From NCBI RefSeq assembly GCF_011516645.4, contig NZ_CP088285.1:7086501-7150500 (forward strand): DNA of 64,000 nucleotides, in the 5' to 3' direction. Source of the DNA: Bradyrhizobium septentrionale (GTDB taxonomy: Bacteria > Pseudomonadota > Alphaproteobacteria > Rhizobiales > Xanthobacteraceae). The notes beneath the pieces are model-generated. The model made no database searches. It worked only from the letters and a program-made list of their open reading frames with translations, and was not told the origin of the DNA. Numbering within the stretch: position 1 is the stretch's first letter; every line of letters begins with the position of its first letter. A program made the translations under genes and the position numbers. Shown in pieces: positions 8,682 through 15,912 of this stretch.

Positions 8682-9179
8682 CTAACCGCGCGACAGCTTC
8701 TCGAACCGCTTGATCAGGCGCTCCCGCTTCAAGCGGGACAGCCGCCTGATCCAGAACACGCCGTCGAGCTGATCGATCTCGTGCTGGTGGCACACCGCGC
8801 GCAGGCCGTCCGACTCCTCGGTGTGCATGTTGCCGTCGGTGTCCTGATAGCGGATCCGGAGGCGCGCGTGCCGCTCGACCTCGTCATTGACCCCGGGCAT
8901 CGAGACGCTGCCTTCCTTGTGCAGGATCATCTCGCCCGAGGCCCGGATGATCTCCGGATTGACATAGGTCCGCGGGCCCTCGCTTTTGTCGAGCTCGAGC
9001 ACCACGACCCGCAGCGCCACGCCGATATGCGGCGCGGTGATGCCGATGCCCGGCGCGGCGTGCATGGTCTCGAGCAGGTCGGCCGCCAGCTCGCGCAGCG
9101 CGTCGTCGAACATGCTCACCGGCTCGGCCGGGAGTGCAAGCCGCGGATCGGGATAGCGGACGATGGGGCGGATGGTCAT
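8682..9179 (-). CDS. Peptide-deformylase-like protein with altered active site
   Basis: A 165-residue protein with the deformylase fold and clear homology along its length, from IVRYPDPRLALPAEPV to LSRLKRERLIKRFEK. Peptide deformylase removes the formyl group from nascent N-termini using a metal held by one Cys and two His. Here all three motifs are changed. Motif 1 is GIGITAPHIG, with His51 where Gln is usual. Motif 2 is EGSVS, with Ser91 replacing the metal-binding Cys. Motif 3 is HEIDQ, with Gln137 replacing the second His. The catalytic Glu134 and His133 remain. It is unlikely to be a normal deformylase, so I give no def symbol. The start at 9179 gives the expected N-terminus. Confidence 0.87.
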   Translation of the reverse strand: MTIRPIVRYPDPRLALPAEPVSMFDDALRELAADLLETMHAAPGIGITAPHIGVALRVVVLELDKSEGPRTYVNPEIIRASGEMILHKEGSVSMPGVNDEVERHARLRIRYQDTDGNMHTEESDGLRAVCHQHEIDQLDGVFWIRRLSRLKRERLIKRFEKLSRG

Positions 9180-9248
9180 GCCAGCGTCTTAGGCCAGCGC
9201 GTGGCGCCGGACAACATGTGCATGCAGGGGCGCCGCGCGGCGTGCCGC

Positions 9249-10121
9249 TCAGAGACGTTTCTCGAAGAACAGGTCGGGGTAGGGGTCGTCGTTGAAGCGC
9301 GGGATCTCGGTCCAGCCGCTCCGGCGATAGAGCTGGCCGGCTTCCGCCAGCGCGCTGTTGGTGTCGAGCCGCAGCACCGCGATGCCGAGCTCGCGTGCGG
9401 CGCGCTCGGTTGCGTCCATCAGGCGGCGGCCGAGGCCGAGGCCGCGCGCGGCCGGCGCGACCCAAAGCCGCTTGATCTCCGCGAATTCGCCGCTGCTGCC
9501 CTTCAGCCCGACGCAGCCGAGCGGCAGGCCGTCCGACATCGCCACGATGAAGCTGCCGCGCGGGCGCACCATGTCCTTGGCATCAGGGTCGCGCGACAGC
9601 TTGACGTCGAACCCCTGTTTGAAGCGTCGTCCGAGCTCGGCGTAATATTCGCCGAGGCAGTAGCGTGCTTCCTCGCCGCGCGGATCCATCTCGTGCAGAG
9701 CGGTGCCGTCGCGCCCGAGCGCCGAGGCGATCATGTCCATCGCCGCCAGCAGCGCCTCGCGTTGCGTGTGGTGGGCGAGGAAGTCCTTTGCCTGGCGGTT
9801 GGAGATCGCCTCATAGGCGTTGAACTCGCGTCGGCCGGCCGGCGTCAGCCTGGCGATGCGTCGTCGCGCGTCGTCGCCATGCGTCGTGGTCTCGATCAGC
9901 CCCTCGTCCTCGAGACTGCGCAACAGACGGCTCATCAGGCCGGAATCGAGGACGAGATAATCCCTGATCTCGCCCACGTCGGTGCGTCCATGCCCGATCG
10001 CGTTGAGCACACGCGCCGCGCCGAGCGGCCGGCCGCGCCCGAGGAACGAGGTGTCGAGCGCGCCGACGGCGGATGTGACGGCACGGTTGAAACGGCGGAC
10101 GCGGGAAACAGGGTCAAGCAT
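9249..10121 (-). CDS. MarR-type regulator fused to a GNAT acetyltransferase
   Basis: A 290-residue two-domain protein. Residues 1 to about 145 form a MarR winged helix (LGAARVLNAIGHGRTDVGEI, then LVLDSGLMSRLLRSLEDEGL). Residues from about 150 onward form a GNAT domain with the acetyl-CoA loop VAPAARGLGLGRRLMDATER and the end motif LYRRSGWTEIPRFNDDPYPD. This bifunctional architecture is widespread. The regulator may sense acetyl-CoA or the acetylated substrate. An inverted repeat begins at the base immediately upstream of the start (10122-10144), so autoregulation is likely. The TTG, ATG and GTG candidates near 10121 differ little, and I kept the longest, at 10121. Confidence 0.9.
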   Translation of the reverse strand: MLDPVSRVRRFNRAVTSAVGALDTSFLGRGRPLGAARVLNAIGHGRTDVGEIRDYLVLDSGLMSRLLRSLEDEGLIETTTHGDDARRRIARLTPAGRREFNAYEAISNRQAKDFLAHHTQREALLAAMDMIASALGRDGTALHEMDPRGEEARYCLGEYYAELGRRFKQGFDVKLSRDPDAKDMVRPRGSFIVAMSDGLPLGCVGLKGSSGEFAEIKRLWVAPAARGLGLGRRLMDATERAARELGIAVLRLDTNSALAEAGQLYRRSGWTEIPRFNDDPYPDLFFEKRL

Positions 10122-10144
10122 ATGTCTGACTTTAGTCAGATATC
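10122..10144. promoter_or_regulatory. Dyad operator at the start of the MarR-GNAT gene
   Basis: ATGTCTGACTTTAGTCAGATAT has arms TCTGAC and GTCAGA around TTTA, with outer AT matches. Its position against the start codon suggests autorepression by the MarR domain. Confidence 0.6.
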
Positions 10145-10199
10145 ATTTCCGCGTCAATCGCTCGCCGATCCGCGGCGTCCCTTCATGCCATGTCCGCGG

Positions 10200-10667
10200 T
10201 CACGCGACGGCCATCCTGGCCTTGACGGTCTGCGGATCGACGAAGCCGCCGAAGCCGACCGCGATCCGGTTCCAGCCGTTGATGATGTTGATCAGCAAGG
10301 TCACCTTGACCTGCTCCTCCGCCGTGAAATGCGCCTTCAGCGTCTCATAGGCTTCGACATGGGTGTGCTGCTCGCAGAGCCGCGTCAGCGCCTCGGTCCA
10401 GCCGAGCGCGGCGCGCTCGCGGTCGGTGTAGCAGGGCGCCTCGCGCCAGGCCGACAGCAGATAGATGCGCTGCTCGGTCTCGCCCTCGTCGCGGGCGAAG
10501 GTCGTGTGCAAATTGATGCAGTTGGCGCAGCCGTTGATCTCCGAGGCGCGGATCTTGATGAGCTCGGCGAGCTTTGGCTCGAGGCTGGCCGCGATCGCGA
10601 CGGAAGCCTCGAACCAGATCTTCATGATCCTGGGGGCGGCGGCGAGGGGATCAAGTCTGACAGTCAT
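10200..10667 (-). CDS. Carboxymuconolactone decarboxylase/AhpD-like protein
   Basis: A 155-residue AhpD-fold protein. The core signature is INGCANCINLHTTFARDEGE, with the redox-active CxxC and nearby His. Downstream is YTDRERAALGWTEALTRL, typical of the small alkylhydroperoxidase group. These cytosolic trimers or hexamers reduce peroxides or carry out related redox reactions. The frame is open on to 11228, but MTVRLDPLAAAPRIMKIWF at 10667 is the family-like N-terminus. A plausible AGGAAC precedes the start. It follows the EamA/MarR pair on the same strand, 82 bp downstream. Confidence 0.88.
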   Translation of the reverse strand: MTVRLDPLAAAPRIMKIWFEASVAIAASLEPKLAELIKIRASEINGCANCINLHTTFARDEGETEQRIYLLSAWREAPCYTDRERAALGWTEALTRLCEQHTHVEAYETLKAHFTAEEQVKVTLLINIINGWNRIAVGFGGFVDPQTVKARMAVA

Positions 10668-10749
10668 GCTGGGTTCCTCGGTGTTGTCTGTGACATCAAG
10701 ACGAACGAGGAACGGCCAACGTGACATGATGGCGAGATTTTTCTGGGAT

Positions 10750-11610
10750 CTAGTTCCGCGACAGCACCAGCAAATTGCCGGCCAGGATCGCAGCGGCGCC
10801 GGCGAGCACCGGCCAGCCGAGCGCAAGGTGCTCGAACAGCGCGGACAGCACCAGGGCGACCAGCGGCACCAGCGCGAGTGTGTAGGCGGCGCGGCCGGGA
10901 CCGAGGCGGCGTACCAGCTCGAAATACAGCATGAAGGTAATGCAGGACGCGGCGATCGCGAGATAGAGGAAGCTTGTGAGGTAAGAAAGGGAAATGTCGG
11001 CCGCAAACGGCGTGCCGGTCGCTGTGGCCCAAAGCGCGCTCGCGGCTGCGCCGACGAATGCGCCCCATGCGAGCACGGAGACGACGGGCAGTCCGGCGCG
11101 CTGGTTGCGCGCGCCGACGGTGGTCCCGGCGCCGGTCGCGATCGCCGCGATGAACGCCCAGGCGAAACCTGCAAGCGATGCGCCTCCATGCGCGCCGGCG
11201 CCGGGCAGGAAGATGATCGCCAGCCCAAGGATGCCGCACAGCGTGCCCCACACGAAGTCGGAGGAGATCGGGACGCCGAGCACGGCGCGCGCGATCACGG
11301 CGGCAAACAGCGACGATGTCGACAGCACCAGCGCCGCAAGCCCGCTCGGCATGCGCGCGGTCGCTTCATAGAAGGCGATGAAGGCAATGGCGAAGAACAG
11401 CAGGCCCTGCAACGCGACGGCCGGCCGATCTTTTCGCGGGATCGCCAGCGGCACGCCGCGCAGCCGTCCGTAGCCGAGCAGGATGAGGCCCGCGAGCACC
11501 ATGCGCAATGCGACCGACCACGGCGCGGGCGTCACGCCGGCCTGCATCGCGGTTGCCAGCGCGCCGCCGCCCCACAGCAGTGCGGTCAGCGCGAACAGTG
11601 CGGCGGTCAT
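10750..11610 (-). CDS. EamA/DMT-family exporter
   Basis: A 286-residue membrane protein with ten predicted helices in two EamA repeats. The first opens ALFALTALLWGGGALATAMQ. The second carries GFAWAFIAAIATGAGTTVGA. It ends in a short polar tail, LLVLSRN. Drug/metabolite transporters of this type export amino acids, nucleosides or other small molecules. Its ATG at 11610 overlaps the stop codon of the upstream MarR gene (ATGA), so the two are translationally coupled. That coupling implies the regulator controls its own operon and this exporter. The substrate is unknown. Confidence 0.9.
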   Translation of the reverse strand: MTAALFALTALLWGGGALATAMQAGVTPAPWSVALRMVLAGLILLGYGRLRGVPLAIPRKDRPAVALQGLLFFAIAFIAFYEATARMPSGLAALVLSTSSLFAAVIARAVLGVPISSDFVWGTLCGILGLAIIFLPGAGAHGGASLAGFAWAFIAAIATGAGTTVGARNQRAGLPVVSVLAWGAFVGAAASALWATATGTPFAADISLSYLTSFLYLAIAASCITFMLYFELVRRLGPGRAAYTLALVPLVALVLSALFEHLALGWPVLAGAAAILAGNLLVLSRN

Positions 11611-12113
11611 GGCGCAGCGGTGTCATCGAGCAGCGCGTGCCAGCCACCGGCGTCAATCCGTGCGCTCTCTCCCTCAAGCCTGGTGAGGGCGGAATCCAGC
11701 GTCGTTCGCTCGCTCTCCGAGAGGCGCGCCAGCAACCGCGCCTCGATCGCGCTGCCCAGCGCGGCGATCCGGTTGAAGGCGACCCGGCCGCTGCGGGTGA
11801 TGCTGACCGCGGCGAAGCGCCGGTCGGTCTTGCCGGAGCGTCGCACGGCGAAGCCGAGCTCGACGAGCTGGCTGATGCCGCGGCTGACCGCGAACGGATC
11901 GAGCGCGCAGGCGCGGCCGATCTCGGAGGCATTGGCGGCATTCCGTTCGGCGATGACGGCGAGGATGCGCCAGCCGGCCTGGCTCAGTCCAAATGTCTCG
12001 CCGTAGAAACTCTCGAGCGGGCGGGCGACCTGCGCGGCGACCAGGAACAGGCGGTAGGGCAGCCAGGCGCTGAGCTTGAGGCCATCATCGGACGCAGGGG
12101 CGGTCTGTTTCAT
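11607..12113 (-). CDS. MarR-family transcriptional regulator
   Basis: A 168-residue winged-helix protein. The recognition region is NASEIGRACALDPFAVSRGI then SQLVELGFAVRRSGKTDRRF, with the usual Asp-Arg-Arg in the wing. The C-terminal helices form the dimer region. The frame is open to 12539, but ATG 12113 gives a normal MarR N-terminus, LPYRLFLVAAQVARPLESFY. It forms the first gene of an operon with the EamA exporter. It faces the DUF899 gene across a 214-bp intergenic region that contains the 22-nt sequence discussed at 12195. Confidence 0.88.
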   Translation of the reverse strand: MKQTAPASDDGLKLSAWLPYRLFLVAAQVARPLESFYGETFGLSQAGWRILAVIAERNAANASEIGRACALDPFAVSRGISQLVELGFAVRRSGKTDRRFAAVSITRSGRVAFNRIAALGSAIEARLLARLSESERTTLDSALTRLEGESARIDAGGWHALLDDTAAP

Positions 12114-12194
12114 GGGGCAGGAGGCTCGCACGAGTAATTGCAAAGTGCAAGTATATCGCAAGGATGAAGTCAGGCGTCGAGGCACATGCGCGAA

Positions 12195-12216
12195 AATCCC
12201 GACACACTTGTCACTC
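12195..12216. promoter_or_regulatory. 22-nt sequence shared with the 36910-36931 promoter
   Basis: The core CCCGACACACTTGTCACTC, plus AAT before it, is repeated base for base at 36910-36931. It contains the small dyad GACA-CACT-TGTC. Here it lies 82 bp from the MarR start and 112 bp from the DUF899 start. It could be a regulator-binding site or a sigma-factor promoter element. Confidence 0.55.
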
Positions 12217-12327
12217 CCACCCGTCGCTGCCGCTGCGCCAGATTGGGGCATGGCCAATGACGAACGGCCGCGGACGTGGAACTGCGCAGTGGTCGCGGAG
12301 TTCGTCCAATCAGAGATGGAGATCATC

Positions 12328-13125
12328 ATGAGCAAATCAGCGGAAAACGATCGCGGCGGACTGGCGGCGATGCAGACGCCGCCGGTGGTGTCGCAGGAGG
12401 CGTGGGAGGCCGCGCGCCTGCAGATGCTGGTGAAGGAGAAGGCGCAGGTGCGGGCGCGCGATGCACTCGCCGCCGAGCGGCGGCGGATGCCCTGGATGGC
12501 GGTCGAGAAGCCGTATGTGTTCGAGGGACCGAACGGCAAGGTCAGCCTGCTCGATCTGTTCGAGGGCCGCCGGCAGCTGATCGTCTACCGCGCCTTCTTC
12601 GAGCCCGGCGTGTTCGGCTGGCCCGATCACGGCTGCCGCGGCTGCTCGCTCGGCGCCGATCAGGTCAGCCATCTCTCCCATCTGAACCAGCGCGACACCA
12701 CGCTCGCCTACGCCTCGCGCGCGCCGCAGGCCGATATCGCGCGGCTGAAGGCGCGGATGGAATGGGAGATGCCATGGTACACGATCACCGACAGTTTCGA
12801 TGCCGACTTCGGCGTTGCCGAGTGGCACGGCCACAACGTCTTCATTCGCGACGGCGCGCGGATCTTCCGCACCTATCTCGTCAACAGCCGTGGTGACGAA
12901 TCGATGGGCACGGTCTGGAGCTATCTCGACATCACGCCGTTCGGCCGCCAAGAGCTCTGGGAAGACTCGCCGAAGGGCTATCCGCAGGGCCCGACCTACA
13001 AATGGTGGAACTGGCACGACAATTACGATGCCGAGGCGACGCCGAATGCAAAATGGGCCGCGGTGACCGATGCCGGTGAGGCCGCATTCCGTGAGATCGC
13101 GGAGCAGGAGCGCAAGGCCACTTGA
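12328..13125 (+). CDS. DUF899 family thioredoxin-like protein
   Basis: A 265-residue cytosolic protein of family DUF899. Landmarks are RRRMPWMAVEKPYVFEGPNG, RQLIVYRAFFEPGVFGW, HGCRGCSLGADQVSHLSHL (a CxxC in a thioredoxin-like position) and the tryptophan-rich end TYKWWNWHDNYD. The fold resembles thioredoxin/peroxiredoxin, but the activity is unknown. I chose ATG 12328, with GGAG six bases upstream; ATG 12316 would add four residues. The promoter region contains the 22-nt sequence also found beside the regulator at 35686-36906, so common control is possible. Confidence 0.85.
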   Translation: MSKSAENDRGGLAAMQTPPVVSQEAWEAARLQMLVKEKAQVRARDALAAERRRMPWMAVEKPYVFEGPNGKVSLLDLFEGRRQLIVYRAFFEPGVFGWPDHGCRGCSLGADQVSHLSHLNQRDTTLAYASRAPQADIARLKARMEWEMPWYTITDSFDADFGVAEWHGHNVFIRDGARIFRTYLVNSRGDESMGTVWSYLDITPFGRQELWEDSPKGYPQGPTYKWWNWHDNYDAEATPNAKWAAVTDAGEAAFREIAEQERKAT

Positions 13126-13161
13126 TGGGGTGGGAGCAGGGAGGGCGCGCAGCGTCCCTTC

Positions 13162-14064
13162 CTAGCGGCCGTTGTTCCTCGCGGCCGAGAGCGTCTTCAG
13201 CGCCGACAAGGTCTGCCGCAGCCCGCGATCGAGGCGCTTGTCGCGGCGGATCACGACGGCGAGCCGGCGGTACAGCTTTGGCGACAGCGACCGCACGACG
13301 AGATCGCGCTGCCTGGTCCTGGCAGGCACGGCCATGCCGGGCAGCATCGCGCAACCGAGACCGGCGCGCACCATCTCCTTGATCGCCTCGACGCTGCCGA
13401 GCGACATCAGCGGTTTCAACGACACGCCGCCGCGCGCCAGCCACTCGTCCGCGGTGCGTCGCGTGTTGCCTCCGGGCTCGAACAAGAGAACGGGCCTGGT
13501 CGCCAGCACCTCCGGCGTGATCCGCGTCGGCAGTTGCATGTCGCGGGGCGCGATCAGCACGAACTCGTCGTTCATGACCGGGGTGATCTCGAAGCTTCGT
13601 CCCGACACCGGCAGCGTGACCAGCGCGATGTCGATCGTGTTGTCCTCGACGGCTCTGGCGATCTCCGCCGTGTTGCCCGTGGTGACCGTGATCTCGAGCG
13701 AGGGCAGTGCGGCTCGTAACTCCTTCAGGATCGGCGGCAGCAGGAAGATGCAGGCGGTCGCGCCGGTGCCGAGCCGCACCCGGCCTGCCGTTCCCGTCGT
13801 CTGCTGCGCGACGGCGTCGACCGCCGATGTCACGGCCGCGTTGATCTGATACGCGTGCGAAAGCAAGGCGACGCCGGCCGCCGTCGGTCTGGCCCGCCGT
13901 CCGACCCGTTCGATCAGGGTCGCATTCAGGCTCCGCTCGAGCTGGCGCACTTGCAGGCTCACCGCCGGCTGCGTCAGCTGCAGCCGTTCGGCCGCCGCGG
14001 AGAAGCTGCCGCAATCGATTACCACGGCGAAGCTCTCGAGATAGTCGAGGTTGAGGCTCTTCAT
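13162..14064 (-). CDS. LysR-family transcriptional regulator
   Basis: A 300-residue LTTR. The N-terminal HTH is SFSAAAERLQLTQPAVSLQV RQLE. The effector-binding domain includes LKELRAALPSLEITVTTGNT, and the C-terminal half has GSVEAIKEMVRAGLGCAMLP. The frame also has an ATG at 14088. However, a dyad at 14075-14091 overlaps that codon, and MKSLNLDYLESFAVV at 14064 is the usual LTTR N-terminus, so I chose 14064. It is divergent from a phosphinothricin-type acetyltransferase gene followed by an MFS exporter, and is the likely regulator of both. The inducer is unknown. Confidence 0.9.
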   Translation of the reverse strand: MKSLNLDYLESFAVVIDCGSFSAAAERLQLTQPAVSLQVRQLERSLNATLIERVGRRARPTAAGVALLSHAYQINAAVTSAVDAVAQQTTGTAGRVRLGTGATACIFLLPPILKELRAALPSLEITVTTGNTAEIARAVEDNTIDIALVTLPVSGRSFEITPVMNDEFVLIAPRDMQLPTRITPEVLATRPVLLFEPGGNTRRTADEWLARGGVSLKPLMSLGSVEAIKEMVRAGLGCAMLPGMAVPARTRQRDLVVRSLSPKLYRRLAVVIRRDKRLDRGLRQTLSALKTLSAARNNGR

Positions 14065-14074
14065 CAAAGTATCT

Positions 14075-14091
14075 CTTATGCTTCGCATGAG
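14075..14091. promoter_or_regulatory. Imperfect dyad, likely LysR operator
   Basis: CTTATGC-TTC-GCATGAG pairs at 6 of 7 positions. It lies just upstream of the preferred LysR start and 73 bp upstream of the acetyltransferase start. The position fits a divergent LTTR-controlled promoter. Confidence 0.45.
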
Positions 14092-14163
14092 CTGTCAAAG
14101 CTTCACTTATATAACGCCAGGGCGCATGCTCGAGCAATATTGACGGCTTGGGTGAGAGACGGA

Positions 14164-14721
14164 ATGGCGGTAGGCAGCAACGGCGTCGTGGTCCGCGACG
14201 CTGCGGACGGTGACATGGCTGACGTGCAGGGCATCTACGCCCATCACGTGCTGAACGGGCTGGCGACCTTCGAGGAGGTGCCGCCGACGGTGGACGAGAT
14301 GCGCAGCCGCCGGAACGCCATGCTGGCGGCGGGGCTGCCGTATCTCGTGGCTGTAGTCGACGGCCGGGTGGCCGGCTATTCCTATGCGACATCGTATCGG
14401 CCGCGGCCGGCCTATCGCCACACGATCGAGGATTCCGTCTATGTGTCCGACGGACTACGCGGACGCGGCATCGGCATCGCGCTGCTGCAGGGCTTGATCG
14501 CGCGCGCCGAAGCAGGGCCGTGGCGGCAGATGCTGGCGGTGATCGGCAACAGCGGCAATGCCGGATCGATCGCGCTGCACCGTCGCATGGGCTTTCAGCC
14601 GGTGGGCACCCTGACATCGGTGGGCTTCAAGCTCGGCCAATGGGTCGACACCGTGCTGATGCAGCGGCAGCTGGGGCCGGGCGCATCCGTGCTTCCATCG
14701 GAGCGGGAGACGGCCCGGTGA
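14164..14721 (+). CDS. GNAT acetyltransferase, phosphinothricin/methionine sulfoximine type
   Basis: A 185-residue GNAT of the Pat/MnaT subgroup. It begins VVVRDAADGDMADVQGIYAH and has FEEVPPTVDEMRSR, the acetyl-CoA loop SDGLRGRGIGIALLQGLIAR, and NSGNAGSIALHRRMGFQPVG. Enzymes of this group acetylate L-phosphinothricin, methionine sulfoximine or related amino acids. I chose ATG 14164; a GTG at 14152 is possible. The stop overlaps the GTG start of the MFS gene (GTGA), so acetylation and export may act on the same compound. The divergent LysR gene is the likely controller. Confidence 0.88.
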   Translation: MAVGSNGVVVRDAADGDMADVQGIYAHHVLNGLATFEEVPPTVDEMRSRRNAMLAAGLPYLVAVVDGRVAGYSYATSYRPRPAYRHTIEDSVYVSDGLRGRGIGIALLQGLIARAEAGPWRQMLAVIGNSGNAGSIALHRRMGFQPVGTLTSVGFKLGQWVDTVLMQRQLGPGASVLPSERETAR

Positions 14722-15911
14722 TCGAACGCCGGGTCGTGGCTGCCCTCGGGCTTGCACAACTGATATCGTGGGGGGCGACCTATTACCTGATCGGCGGCTT
14801 CGGCGAGCAGATCGCCGCAGATCTCGGCTGGAGCCGCGACATCGTCTACGGCGGATTTGCCGCTGCGCTGTTGGTGATGGGCGTGACGTCGCCGCTCGCG
14901 GGCCGGTGGGTGGACGGCCGCGGCGGCCGCGAGGTCATGGTCGCGGGCGCCGCGATCAACGCGCTCGGCTGTGCCGGTCTCGCTGTCTCGCATCAGATCA
15001 GCACCTATTTCGTATCCTGGATCGTTCTTGGTCTCGGCATGCGGCTGACGCTGTACGATGCGGCGTTCGCGGCGTTGGCCCGGATCGGCGGACCGGAGGC
15101 ACGCCGCGCGATGTCCGGCATCACCCTGCTTGGTGGCCTGGCGGCGACGGTATTCTGGCCGCTCGGCCATACGCTGTCGGAATATTTCGGCTGGCGCGTT
15201 GCGGTGCTGGCCTATGCCGGCCTTGCGCTGCTGACGATCCCGCTGCATCTGCTGATTCCGAACCAGCGGTTTGTCGGCGTCCCGAGCTCCAGTTCGGTGA
15301 TGCCCAAGCAACCGCGCGCCCTCGGTCGCCGGCAGCTTGCGGCGGCAGGCGGGCTTTACGCCGTGATCATGACCGGCGCCAATTTCCTGAATGCCGGCAT
15401 GTCCGCGCACATGATCGCGGTGCTCTCCGGCCTCGGGCTCACCGTCACCGTGGCGGTGTGGATCGCAACGTTCCGGGGAATTGGGCAATCCGCCGCGCGT
15501 CTCTGCGAAGTGCTGTTTGGCGGACGGATCGATCCGCTCGCGCTCAACATGGCTGCCTGCCTGATCATGCCGCTCTCCTTCATCGCCGGCCTGTTCAGCG
15601 GGTCGTCGAAGGAGATGGGGATCGCCTTCGCGCTGCTGTACGGCGCCTGCAACGGCATTCTGACCATCACCCGGGGAACGCTGCCGCTGATCCTGTTCGA
15701 TCATCGCAGCTATGGCACGTTGGTCGGCCGGCTGATTGTTCCGAGCTTCATCCTGCCCGCGGCGGCGCCGCTGGCCTATGCGATCGTGATCGACCGGCTC
15801 GGCGATGCGGCCGCGCTTTATCTCTCCGCCAGCCTTGCCGTGATGACATTGCTCGCTGCCGTCATGCTGAAGTTGCTGTTTCCGTCGCGTCTTGAGGACG
15901 CGAAGCAATAG
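14718..15911 (+). CDS. MFS transporter coupled to the acetyltransferase
   Basis: A 397-residue inner-membrane permease with 12 predicted helices. It begins IERRVVAALGLAQLISWGAT and has the loop GRWVDGRGGREVMVAGAAIN between helices 2 and 3. The second half starts near RRQLAAAGGLYAVIMTGANF. GTG 14718 is the start because it overlaps the acetyltransferase stop by four bases. The pairing with a modifying enzyme suggests efflux of a toxic amino-acid analogue, but this is inference. Confidence 0.9.
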   Translation: MIERRVVAALGLAQLISWGATYYLIGGFGEQIAADLGWSRDIVYGGFAAALLVMGVTSPLAGRWVDGRGGREVMVAGAAINALGCAGLAVSHQISTYFVSWIVLGLGMRLTLYDAAFAALARIGGPEARRAMSGITLLGGLAATVFWPLGHTLSEYFGWRVAVLAYAGLALLTIPLHLLIPNQRFVGVPSSSSVMPKQPRALGRRQLAAAGGLYAVIMTGANFLNAGMSAHMIAVLSGLGLTVTVAVWIATFRGIGQSAARLCEVLFGGRIDPLALNMAACLIMPLSFIAGLFSGSSKEMGIAFALLYGACNGILTITRGTLPLILFDHRSYGTLVGRLIVPSFILPAAAPLAYAIVIDRLGDAAALYLSASLAVMTLLAAVMLKLLFPSRLEDAKQ

Positions 15912-15912
15912 C

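Noticed and set aside
8583..10724. Open plus-strand frame of 713 codons
   Set aside because: It lies antisense to the deformylase-like, MarR-GNAT and AhpD-like genes, all of which have clear family motifs. Long antisense frames are common in high-GC DNA.
10465..12006. Open plus-strand frame of 513 codons
   Set aside because: It is antisense to the EamA, MarR and AhpD-like genes and its composition (Arg, Gln and Glu-rich) is that of a shadow frame.
12932..14617. Open minus-strand frame of 561 codons
   Set aside because: It is a shadow across the LysR and acetyltransferase genes and contains proline/arginine-rich non-coding sequence.
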